A stretch of DNA of 5,982 nt from Ruminococcaceae bacterium UBA945 (GTDB lineage: Bacteria; Bacillota; Clostridia; Oscillospirales; Acutalibacteraceae). A program made the translations under genes and the position numbers. Positions 1 to 5,521 of this stretch are shown in pieces. The stretch lies in the NCBI GenBank assembly GCA_002293315.1, contig DBCZ01000066.1, forward strand, positions 1 to 5,982. The letters are read 5' to 3'. The notes under the pieces were generated by a model that had not been told where the DNA came from, searched no databases, and was given only the letters and a program-made list of their open reading frames with translations. The first letter of the stretch is position 1. The number at the start of each line of letters is the position of its first letter.

Positions 1-4
1 TGAT

Positions 5-147
5 AATTGACAATTGACAATTAGGGACATGGAAAAATGCTATGAGTAGGGGCAGGTTTCCATGCCTGCCCGCAAATAAGGGCAATTAAGGAAAACACCC
101 GACGCTTCGCGTCACCCCGCTGGGCAACGCCTCTTTACAAAAGAGGG
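5..147. repeat. Composite intergenic hairpin repeat, copy A
   Basis: This untranslated stretch is built of modules that recur after the second gene. It opens with tandem CAATTGA-type units (5-23). Next comes a hairpin with 7-bp arms GGGCAGG (50-56) and CCTGCCC (65-71). A small GACGC-TTC-GCGTC hairpin follows (101-113), then a CCTCTTT-ACA-AAAGAGG hairpin (130-146). Positions 5-87 match 2096-2178 at 78 of 83 bases. Positions 92-117 are identical to 2265-2290, and 130-147 to 2289-2306. Copy A has about 14 extra bases near 118-129 that copy B lacks. None of the hairpins is followed by a T-run, so they do not look like intrinsic terminators. The element may act in mRNA processing or stability, or be a small non-autonomous repeat. 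That is inference. Confidence 0.85.
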
Positions 148-171
148 TCATAAAGGATAAGGACAATTATT

Positions 172-933
172 ATGATATTCGACACACATGCGCATTATGA
201 TGACGAGCAGTTCGATTCCGACAGAGCCGAGCTGCTTTCGGATATTCTGCCGATGGTGGGCTTGTGCGGGGTCGTGAACATGGGCAGTGATTTCGCGGGC
301 TGTGAAAAAACACTTGAGCTTGCGGGGAAATACAGCTATGTCTACGGCGCGGCGGGGATTCACCCGGAATGCGCCGAGGCTCTGCCGGAGGATTGGCGCA
401 CGCGCATTGAAGCCATGCTGAAGCATGAGAAAATCGTGGCCGTTGGGGAAATCGGGCTGGACTATCACTGGATGACCTCCACAAAAGAGCGGCAGATCGA
501 GGTTTTTGAGGCACAGCTTGAGCTTGCGGCGGATATGGGCTATCCCGTGGCCGTGCATGACAGGGAAGCACACGGCGATATGCTTGAAATCTTGAAGAGA
601 CACAGGCCCAAAGGTGTTATGCACGCGTTTTCGGGCAGTTTGGAGATGGCGCGGGAGATTACGCGGCTCGGCATGTTCGTCGGGCTGGGCGGAGTGGTGA
701 CCTTCAAGAACGCGAGGCACGCCGCAGATGTGGCGAGGGAGCTGCCGATGGAATTCATCGTGCTGGAGACAGACGCGCCTTACCTCTCCCCCGTGCCGGT
801 GCGCGGTAAGAGGAATGATTCGCGGAATATCGCCTATGTGGCTGAGAGAATTGCGGAGCTTCGGGGGCTGAGCGCGGACGAGGTGCTGAAAATCACCTGC
901 GATAACGCTAGGCGACTTTATAATTTGGCTTGA
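172..933 (+). CDS. TatD family metal-dependent hydrolase (putative DNase)
   Basis: This 253-residue protein has the usual length and motif order of the TatD family, TIM-barrel metallohydrolases described as 3'-5' DNases or deoxyribonuclease-like enzymes in the cytosol. The N-terminal metal motif is D4-T-H6-A-H8. GIHP follows at 62-65, and GEIGLDY at 92-98 contains the metal ligand E93. H129 lies in AVHDR, H151 in HAFSG, and LETDAPYL (198-205) holds the catalytic D201. RGKRN at 211-215 is the conserved strand-end motif, and N245 lies in the C-terminal helix typical of the family. All expected ligands are present, so the enzyme should be active. The ATG at 172 has AAGGA at 159-163, a good spacing of 8. 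The next gene starts 10 nt downstream, indicating one operon. Which TatD paralogue this is, and its physiological substrate, cannot be told from sequence. Confidence 0.95.
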   Translation: MIFDTHAHYDDEQFDSDRAELLSDILPMVGLCGVVNMGSDFAGCEKTLELAGKYSYVYGAAGIHPECAEALPEDWRTRIEAMLKHEKIVAVGEIGLDYHWMTSTKERQIEVFEAQLELAADMGYPVAVHDREAHGDMLEILKRHRPKGVMHAFSGSLEMAREITRLGMFVGLGGVVTFKNARHAADVARELPMEFIVLETDAPYLSPVPVRGKRNDSRNIAYVAERIAELRGLSADEVLKITCDNARRLYNLA

Positions 934-943
934 AGAGGGAAAA

Positions 944-2101
944 ATGGCAAAAACTGATTTGACTTATGAGCACGGAAAGAATCTGTATATCAACCTGACT
1001 AACGAGTGCCCGTGCAGCTGTGATTTCTGCCTGCGTGACGGCGGCGGGAGCATTTACGCAGACAATTTGTGGTACGGTGAGAGCGAGCCGACAAAGGAGG
1101 AATTCCTTTCGGATTTAGAGACGCGCGATTTACTGAAATATGAGGAAATCGTTTTCTGCGGCTTCGGCGAACCCGCCTGCCGCTGGGACGACATGATGTG
1201 GCTGTGTGATAAAATCAAGGAAAAAGGCAGCTTTCTCATCAGAATTAACACGAACGGCCTGAGTGACCTCATAAATGAGCGAAGCACCGCAGCCGAGCTT
1301 GACGGACGCGTTGATTCGATTTCGATTAGCCTCAACGCCGCCACGCCAGAGGACTATGACGCGCTGTGCCACAGCAGCTTCGGCTTAGAGGCGTTGCCGG
1401 CGATAATCAAATTCACAGCGAACTGCGTGCTTGTTGTGCCGAGGGTGTATATGACGGTGATAAGCACGATGGACGAGGAGGAAATCGAAGCCTGCCGAGC
1501 GATTTGCAAGAAAATCGGGGCGGAGCTTGTGATAAGAGAATACATTGACAAGGAGGACGATATGAACGGATTTATCAAAGAGGCGGGCATGGATGTGCTG
1601 ACGGCCATTAACACGCGCAAGAGCATCAGGAATTTCACGGGTGAGGCGATTGGCGAGGCGGAGCTTTCGACGATTCTCCGCTCTGGATTTAACGCACCGA
1701 GCGCAAGGAATTGCCGGCCGTGGGATTTCATCGTCGTGAAGAACAGCGAGACGATGGCGAAAATTGCCGAAGCTTGCCCGAACATGGGCATGATAAACCG
1801 CGGGGCGGACTGCTGTGTTGTGCTGTGCGGCGATTTGAACCTGAGTGACAGAGATGTGTTCCTCGTAACAGATTGCTCCGCCGCGGCAGAGAATATGCTT
1901 CTTACCGCTCACGCGCTGGGGCTCGGCGGGGTGTGGTGTCACGCCGCGCATGACGAGCAGCGGGCATTCTTCACAGAGCTTTTTGATTTGCCGGAGACGG
2001 TAAAATCCGTGATGGTGCTGGTGCTTGGGCATCCAGCGGAAAAACCCGAGATACCCGAGAGATTTGACGAAAAGCACGTGCACCATGAGAAGTACAATTG
2101 A
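944..2101 (+). CDS. TatD-associated radical SAM protein fused to a nitroreductase
   Basis: The 385-residue protein has two domains. Residues 1 to about 205 form a radical SAM domain. C22, C26 and C29 make the CxxxCxxC iron-sulfur motif, CGFGEP at 72-77 is the SAM-binding GGE-type motif, RINTNG lies at 100-105 and SISISLNA at 125-132. NLYINLTNEC and the following NLWY with EPT match the known TatD-associated radical SAM family of unknown function, and the neighbouring tatD supports this. That domain ends near REYI (198-201). Residues 207-385 form a nitroreductase-like flavoprotein: NTRKSIRNF (223-231), an FMN-binding APSARNCRPW (251-260, with RPW where QPW is usual), GLGGVW (326-331) and LGHPAEKP (361-368). 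About 179 residues is a full-length nitroreductase. The ATG at 944 follows GAGGG (935-939). Residue 207 is a Met with its own ribosome binding site, so the second domain may also be made alone. The last codon and the stop lie inside repeat copy B. Confidence 0.9.
   Translation: MAKTDLTYEHGKNLYINLTNECPCSCDFCLRDGGGSIYADNLWYGESEPTKEEFLSDLETRDLLKYEEIVFCGFGEPACRWDDMMWLCDKIKEKGSFLIRINTNGLSDLINERSTAAELDGRVDSISISLNAATPEDYDALCHSSFGLEALPAIIKFTANCVLVVPRVYMTVISTMDEEEIEACRAICKKIGAELVIREYIDKEDDMNGFIKEAGMDVLTAINTRKSIRNFTGEAIGEAELSTILRSGFNAPSARNCRPWDFIVVKNSETMAKIAEACPNMGMINRGADCCVVLCGDLNLSDRDVFLVTDCSAAAENMLLTAHALGLGGVWCHAAHDEQRAFFTELFDLPETVKSVMVLVLGHPAEKPEIPERFDEKHVHHEKYN
1550..1564 (+). promoter_or_regulatory. 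Internal ribosome binding site and ATG at the fusion junction
   Basis: AAGGAGG (1550-1556) is a near-perfect Shine-Dalgarno sequence and sits 5 nt before an in-frame ATG (1562-1564). That ATG is residue 207 of the fused protein, exactly where an independent nitroreductase would begin (MNGFIKEAGMDVLTAI). It would yield a 179-residue protein ending at the same stop. The simplest reading is that two adjacent genes became one when the radical SAM stop codon was lost, leaving the second gene's start signal intact. Whether it is still used is not known from sequence. Confidence 0.7.
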
Positions 2102-2306
2102 CAATTGACAATTAGGAACAGGGAAAAATGCTATAAGTAGGGGCAGGTTTCCATGCCCGCCCGCAAATAAGGACAATTGATAATGAGCCGTTGGCCAGCG
2201 GCGCAGCGACGCACGAAGTGGACAATTAAGGAAAACACCCGTCCAGCACTAACACTGTAAGTGCAAAACACCCGACGCTTCGCGTCACCCTCTTTACAAA
2301 AGAGGG
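2096..2306. repeat. Composite intergenic hairpin repeat, copy B (expanded)
   Basis: Copy B begins inside the last codons of the upstream gene; the stop TGA (2099-2101) is part of its tandem CAATTGA units. It carries the same modules as copy A: arms GGGCAGG (2141-2147) and CCCGCCC (2156-2162) with one A-C mismatch, GACGC-TTC-GCGTC (2274-2286), and a perfect 8-bp CCCTCTTT-ACA-AAAGAGGG hairpin (2288-2306). Relative to copy A it has two extra blocks. One, after 2178, is bounded by GGACAATT at 2171-2178 and 2220-2227. The other, after 2241, is bounded by AAAACACCCG at 2232-2241 and 2265-2274. The first extra block contains GCCG...CGGC (2187-2202) and the second GCACT...AGTGC (2246-2264). TGCTATAAG (2129-2137) resembles an extended -10 box, but the nearest TTGACA is 21 nt upstream. 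Confidence 0.85.
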
Positions 2307-2545
2307 CTAAGAACAGCACAAAATTATGGCTTGGAGCGATGTTTCAAAAAAATATGCGCAAAAGATGAATTTGAGAGAAATATACTGCCGGTCTCTGCGC
2401 CACAGGAATTTTGAGCATTTAAGGCATTTCTTTGTAGGGAGTGACGACCTCGGCACTCCGCAAGGGCAAAACACTCGCAACTATGTTAATTCTCTTTACA
2501 AAGAGGGTTGACGCAAAAAAGATTTTGTGAACAGGGAGAGAGAAG
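2102..2545. other. 444-bp intergenic region, repeats and unassigned sequence
   Basis: The first half is repeat copy B and the interval 2437-2507 is copy C. The middle part, about 2307-2430, is AT-rich and I see no domain, RNA gene or convincing promoter in it. A weak TTGGAG/TATGCG pair near 2331-2358 is below the level I would call. An ATG-to-stop frame at 2326-2511 could encode 61 residues, but it lacks a ribosome binding site and its C-terminus is translated repeat. No intrinsic terminator with a T-run follows the radical SAM-nitroreductase gene. The aminotransferase must be expressed from a promoter in this gap that I cannot recognise, or by read-through. Confidence 0.6.
2437..2507. repeat. 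Related hairpin repeat, copy C (different stem)
   Basis: This is a diverged member of the same repeat class. A GTAGGG-like left flank leads into GGAGTG (2438-2443) paired with CACTCC (2454-2459), with an inner CG/CG pair after one A-G mismatch, and ends in CG. Copies A and B have the same GTAGGG...CCG framing but a different stem (GGGCAGG/CCTGCCC). GCAAAACACTCG (2466-2477) matches copy B 2263-2274 at 11 of 12 bases. TCTCTTTACAAAGAGGG (2491-2507) is a variant of the CTCTTT-ACA-AAAGAGG hairpin one A shorter. It ends 38 nt before the aminotransferase start. Confidence 0.65.
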
Positions 2546-3721
2546 ATGGAGTTGAATTTTTCAAAGAGAGTTCGGAACTTGAAGCCCTCCGCGATTAGGG
2601 AGATTTTCAAATATGCGGAAATGCCGGAGTATATCCCGTTTTCGGCGGGAAATCCGGCGGCGGAAGCTTTTCCTGCCGAGGAGATTGGGAGAATCTCGGC
2701 GGAGATTTTAAGAGACTCACCCGTTGCTGCGCTGCAATACAGCACTACGGAGGGGTATCGTCCGCTTAGGGAATATCTGAAGGAATACATGCGGGAAAAG
2801 TATGGCGTAGGTGGCAATGGGGATTCTCTGCTGATTACGAGCGGGGCGCAGCAAACCGTGGATTTGGTCACGAAGGCGCTTGTTGACCCCGGCGACATCG
2901 TGCTGTGCGAAGACCCAAGCTTCATCGGCTCGCTGAACTCCTTCAGGAGCTTTGAGGCCGTGCTTCTCGGGATTCCGATGGACGAGGACGGCGTGAACAC
3001 AGAGCGGCTCGAAAGCGTTCTGCGCGAGAATAAAAATATCAAGTATTTCTATACTATTCCGAACTTCCAGAACCCTTCGGGCATCACGATGAGCGCAGAG
3101 AAGCGCAAGAAGGTCTATGAGCTGTGCAGTGCTGCGGGCGTGTTGATTTTAGAGGACAATCCATACGGCGATTTGCGTTTTCGCGGCGAGGATATTCCGG
3201 CGATAAAGACGCTTGACACTGCGGGCGCGGTTATGTATGTCGGCTCGTTTTCAAAGGTGGTGTCGCCCGGCATACGCGTCGGGTATGCCATCGGGCCTGA
3301 GGCTCTGATTCACAAGATGGTAGTCTGCAAGCAGGGTGAGGACGTGCACACGAACATCTGGGCGCAGATGATTTGTCACCGCTTCATGACCGAGTGCGAT
3401 TACGAAGCACACTTGGAGAGGCTTCGCGGAATTTACAAGCATAAGGCGGAGGTTTTGGAAGAGGCGATGAGGCAGTATCTTGCGCCAAAAGGGATTTCAT
3501 GGAGCAAGTTTGACGGCGGGCTGTTCGCGTGGTGCAAGCTGCCCGAGGGCGTGGATATGAGCGATTATGTTCAGCAGGCGCTTGAGCACAAGGTCTGCGT
3601 CGTGCCGGGCAGCGCGTTCATGCCGAACGAAAATGAGGTTTCAGATTGCTTCCGCGTGAATTTCTCGACGCCGACTGACGGGCAGCTGAGGCGCGGGATA
3701 GAGATTTTGGGCAGCATATAA
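2546..3721 (+). CDS. PLP-dependent class I/II aminotransferase (2-aminoadipate/aromatic transaminase type)
   Basis: A 391-residue, cytosolic fold-type I PLP enzyme that would transfer an amino group between an amino acid and a 2-oxo acid. Visible motifs: FSAGNP (32-37), the Q-Y-S-TTEGY substrate/dimer region (64-71), SGAQQ (99-103) for the cofactor phosphate, PNFQNPSG (172-179) with N176, EDNPYGDLRF (203-212) with D204 against the pyridine nitrogen and Y207, SFSK (234-237) with the Schiff-base K237, R244 in PGIRVGY, and R370 in FRVNFS for the substrate carboxylate. This order is that of the LysN/MocR-type aminotransferase branch, but there is no N-terminal GntR helix-turn-helix, so it is an enzyme and not a regulator. 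The ATG at 2546 is preceded by GGGAGAG (2534-2540). Substrate is not predictable from sequence: 2-aminoadipate, branched-chain, aromatic or aspartate-type are all possible. It stands alone, with repeats upstream and a promoter for the next operon just downstream. Confidence 0.93.
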   Translation: MELNFSKRVRNLKPSAIREIFKYAEMPEYIPFSAGNPAAEAFPAEEIGRISAEILRDSPVAALQYSTTEGYRPLREYLKEYMREKYGVGGNGDSLLITSGAQQTVDLVTKALVDPGDIVLCEDPSFIGSLNSFRSFEAVLLGIPMDEDGVNTERLESVLRENKNIKYFYTIPNFQNPSGITMSAEKRKKVYELCSAAGVLILEDNPYGDLRFRGEDIPAIKTLDTAGAVMYVGSFSKVVSPGIRVGYAIGPEALIHKMVVCKQGEDVHTNIWAQMICHRFMTECDYEAHLERLRGIYKHKAEVLEEAMRQYLAPKGISWSKFDGGLFAWCKLPEGVDMSDYVQQALEHKVCVVPGSAFMPNENEVSDCFRVNFSTPTDGQLRRGIEILGSI

Positions 3722-3743
3722 TCAGCACACGAGTGCGGGGTGC

Positions 3744-3771
3744 TTGACAAATCAAAACTTCATGTTACAAT
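3744..3771 (+). promoter_or_regulatory. SigA-type promoter for mazE-mazF-trpS
   Basis: TTGACA (3744-3749), a 16-nt spacer and TACAAT (3766-3771) make a near-consensus vegetative promoter. It starts 22 nt after the aminotransferase stop and ends about 54 nt before the mazE start. No convincing terminator separates it from the upstream gene; AGCAC...GTGCT (3724-3744) can pair but has no T-run. It is the only good promoter seen ahead of the three downstream genes. Confidence 0.8.
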
Positions 3772-3792
3772 AAGTTTATAACATTTATAAGT
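3764..3792. promoter_or_regulatory. Candidate MazE/MazEF operator, AT-rich repeats over and after the -10 box
   Basis: Two direct TTTATAA units (3775-3781 and 3784-3790) and two ATAAGT units (3770-3775 and 3787-3792) surround an imperfect palindrome, GTTAxAA...TTxTAAC (3764-3782). This places repeated AT-rich half-sites on the -10 box and the likely transcription start. MazE-type antitoxins, alone or with MazF, usually repress their own promoter through such sites. The exact operator is inferred. Confidence 0.4.
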
Positions 3793-3825
3793 CTTCGTTA
3801 TTTTTGAGGAAAGGTGTTGGATTCC

Positions 3826-4098
3826 ATGCGGCAAAGTATACGGAGAATAAAAAACGCAAGAAGCGTGGTAAAAATTGGCAATGCACTCGGCATTATTCTG
3901 CCGTCAGAGTTCACTAAGGCTACCGAATTAACCGGCGAAGACTCTGTTGAGATGTGGATTGACGGAGATGAATTAGTCGTCAAACCAGTGCGTAAACCCG
4001 TAAACATCAGAGACCTCTTTGCAAGCTATGATGGCACCTATCGCGGCGAAGAGATAGACTGGGGTGAGGATGTCGGGGGTGAAACGATTTGCGACTGA
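3826..4098 (+). CDS. mazE: MazE-type antitoxin (AbrB/SpoVT DNA-binding domain)
   Basis: A 90-residue protein from the ATG at 3826. Residues 11-56 (ARSVVKIGNALGIILPSEF through ELVVKPVRKP) form a swapped-hairpin AbrB-like DNA-binding domain. The C-terminal tail has LFASYDG (64-70) and EEIDWGEDVG (75-84), the conserved segment by which E. coli-type MazE proteins occupy the toxin's active groove. It should neutralise the adjacent MazF and repress their promoter. Start choice is open. GTG 3814 and TTG 3817 lie in frame upstream. GAGG (3806-3809) is 4 nt from the GTG and 7 nt from the TTG, while AGGTG (3812-3816) is 9 nt from the ATG; I prefer the ATG. The short basic stretch RQSIRRIKN before the domain is longer than in many MazE proteins. 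The stop overlaps mazF by 10 nt, the usual antitoxin-first arrangement. Confidence 0.9.
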   Translation: MRQSIRRIKNARSVVKIGNALGIILPSEFTKATELTGEDSVEMWIDGDELVVKPVRKPVNIRDLFASYDGTYRGEEIDWGEDVGGETICD

Positions 4099-4421
4099 AA
4101 AAAGGGAATATCGTTATCCTCGATTTTAACCCAACTGAAGGGCACGAGCAGGCCGGGCGGCGCCCTGCTGTAGTTGTGAGCGGGAATGCGTTTAATGAGA
4201 TTTCAAACACGGTTTTTATTTGCCCTATTACCAATAGAGACAATCGCTATCCTTTGCATGTTCCGTTAGACGAAAGAACGGGAACAACGGGCTTTGTGAT
4301 GGCAGACCAAATAAGAACGATTTCTCCTGACGAAAGAAATCTGCGTTATGTGGAGGAAATTCCTCATGACATTCTGGAAAGGGTTGCAAATTTGATAAAA
4401 GGAGTTCTTGACAGTGAATAA
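4089..4421 (+). CDS. mazF: MazF/PemK-family endoribonuclease toxin
   Basis: A 110-residue, full-length MazF fold that cleaves RNA at short sequence motifs when not bound by MazE. Conserved features are an N-terminal KKGNIVILDF strand, G-H-EQAGRRPAVVV (18-30) with catalytic R25, PIT (46-48) with catalytic T48, and ADQIRTI (72-78). R25 and T48 fall at the same positions as the catalytic pair of Bacillus subtilis MazF as I recall it, so the toxin looks intact. The start is a TTG at 4089. An in-frame TGA at 4080-4082 rules out anything upstream, and GGGGGTGA (4075-4082) lies 6 nt before it. Translation is therefore coupled to the end of mazE, and a weak start codon fits the need for antitoxin excess. 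Composition is AT-rich in places (22 of 60 G+C at 4201-4260) against 33 of 60 in a trpS block (4861-4920), a weak hint of transfer. Cleavage specificity cannot be predicted. Confidence 0.93.
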   Translation: MRLKKGNIVILDFNPTEGHEQAGRRPAVVVSGNAFNEISNTVFICPITNRDNRYPLHVPLDERTGTTGFVMADQIRTISPDERNLRYVEEIPHDILERVANLIKGVLDSE

Positions 4422-5415
4422 CACCGGAGTTGAAAAAAAGAGGGTTCTGAGCCTGCTTCAGCCGACGGGGGTTTTCACCCTCGGCAATTATATAGGCGCG
4501 CTGCGGAATTTCGTACCGTATCAGGCGGAATATGAGTGCGTTTTCGGGATTGCGGATTTGCATTCCATCACAGTGCGGCAAGAGCCGGCGGCGCTTCGTA
4601 AGGCTATATTGGAATGCTATGCAATGGGCATGGCCGCGGGCATTGACCCGAAGCGGAGTGCGTTTTTCCTGCAAAGCCATCTTTCAGAGCACAGTCAGCT
4701 CGCATGGATTCTCAATTGCTACACGCAGTTTGGGGAGCTTTCACGCATGACACAGTTCAAGGATAAATCCGTGAAGAATCCGGAGAACATCAATGCGGGG
4801 CTGTTCACATACCCCTGCCTGATGGCGGCGGATATTCTCTTGTATCAGGCGAATTATGTGCCGATTGGCAGTGACCAGAACCAGCATATCGAGATTTCGC
4901 GGGACATAGCAGAGCGCTTCAACGGCGCATACTCCCCCACGTTCGTAATTCCAGAGGGGATTATTCAGAAATTCGGCAACAGGGTTATGTCTTTGCAGGA
5001 CCCGACGAAGAAGATGAGCAAATCTGATACCAACAAAAACGCCGTGGTGCTGATGCTTGACACGAAGGATGAAATCGTGAAGAAATTCAAGCGTGCGGTC
5101 ACGGACAGCGAGGCAAGGGTTTTCTACGGCGAAGGCAAGGACGGCATAAATAATCTGATGGAGATTTACCTCTGCGTTACGGGCAAGAGCTTTGAAGAAA
5201 TTGAGCGGGAGTTTGAAGGCAAGGGCTACGGCGATTTCAAGGAAGCCGTCGGCGAGGCTGTTTTCGCCGCACTTGAGCCGATTCAAAGTGAGTATTACCG
5301 CTTGATTGCCGACAAGGCCTATCTCGAGGAATGCTATCGTGAGGGCGCTGAGCGCGCAAGGCCGATGGCGAGGAAAACGCTTTCAAAGGTGATGAAAAAG
5401 ATTGGGTTTATATAA
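4414..5415 (+). CDS. trpS: Tryptophanyl-tRNA synthetase
   Basis: A class Ic aminoacyl-tRNA synthetase that charges tRNA-Trp with tryptophan in the cytosol; essential in most bacteria. The 333-residue length is normal for the bacterial enzyme. QPTGVFTLGNYIGAL near the N-terminus contains the HIGH-equivalent TLGN (residues 22-25). AADILLYQA (138-146) carries the Trp-binding Asp, IGSDQNQHIE (151-160) and RDIAERF follow, and KMSKS is at 200-204. The C-terminal helical anticodon-binding region (about 215-333) is complete. The GTG at 4414 is preferred because AAAAGGAG (4397-4404) lies 9 nt before it; an in-frame TTG at 4408 is only 3 nt from that site. With the GTG start, trpS overlaps the end of mazF by 8 nt and its ribosome binding site is inside mazF. 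There is no leader for a T-box, the usual control of trpS in this phylum. Confidence 0.95.
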   Translation: MNNTGVEKKRVLSLLQPTGVFTLGNYIGALRNFVPYQAEYECVFGIADLHSITVRQEPAALRKAILECYAMGMAAGIDPKRSAFFLQSHLSEHSQLAWILNCYTQFGELSRMTQFKDKSVKNPENINAGLFTYPCLMAADILLYQANYVPIGSDQNQHIEISRDIAERFNGAYSPTFVIPEGIIQKFGNRVMSLQDPTKKMSKSDTNKNAVVLMLDTKDEIVKKFKRAVTDSEARVFYGEGKDGINNLMEIYLCVTGKSFEEIEREFEGKGYGDFKEAVGEAVFAALEPIQSEYYRLIADKAYLEECYREGAERARPMARKTLSKVMKKIGFI

Positions 5416-5436
5416 GCAGACAGCATGCGGATATAA

Positions 5437-5470
5437 AAAGGGCATTTGAGAAGATTCTCAAATGCCCTTT
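5437..5470. terminator. Bidirectional intrinsic terminator
   Basis: A perfect 16-bp inverted repeat pairs 5437-5452 (AAAGGGCATTTGAGAA) with 5455-5470, leaving GA at the tip; a 15-bp stem with a 4-nt loop is more realistic. It is followed by ATTATT on the plus strand and by a TTTTT run on the minus strand. It lies 21 nt after the trpS stop and 51 nt after the stop of the convergent lipoprotein gene, so it can end transcripts from both sides. Confidence 0.93.
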
Positions 5471-5479
5471 ATTATTCCC

Positions 5480-5491
5480 AGCACATGTGCT
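5480..5491. repeat. 12-bp perfect palindrome
   Basis: AGCACATGTGCT is a perfect palindrome in the gap between the terminator and the convergent gene. It could be a protein binding site or a second weak hairpin in the tail of the minus-strand transcript. No function is assignable. Confidence 0.5.
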
Positions 5492-5521
5492 AAGGGTTGT
5501 CATCACTAACTCCCAAACCTT

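Noticed and set aside
5..23. Tandem CAATTGA units as a possible CRISPR array or replication iterons
   Set aside because: Units are only 7 bp with no unique spacers, only two to three copies occur, and they belong to a larger dispersed repeat.
148..720. Minus-strand open frame (190 codons) opposite tatD
   Set aside because: It is antisense to a complete, motif-verified gene and is rich in His/Arg/Pro, as expected of a shadow frame.
1385..2176. Long minus-strand open frame (263 codons) opposite the radical SAM-nitroreductase gene
   Set aside because: It lies antisense to a gene with clear motifs in both domains, shows no family features, and begins inside a repeat. It is a compositional shadow.
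2288..2306. CCCTCTTT-ACA-AAAGAGGG hairpin as a terminator of the tatD operon
   Set aside because: It is followed by CTAAGAAC with no T-run, and the same hairpin occurs at 130-146 upstream of tatD, so it is a repeat module.
2326..2511. Plus-strand 61-codon frame upstream of the aminotransferase
   Set aside because: It has no ribosome binding site, resembles no known protein, and its last residues (SLYKEG) are translated hairpin repeat.
2546..3721. MocR-type transcription regulator
   Set aside because: The aminotransferase domain starts at the N-terminus with no room for the GntR helix-turn-helix.
4366..4398. Possible internal trpS promoter (ATGACA with TGATAA)
   Set aside because: The boxes are 21 nt apart and poorly matched, so they are not a credible promoter. 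Mapping could still find one.
4741..5286. Minus-strand open frame (181 codons) opposite trpS
   Set aside because: It overlaps a verified synthetase gene and has no recognisable features.
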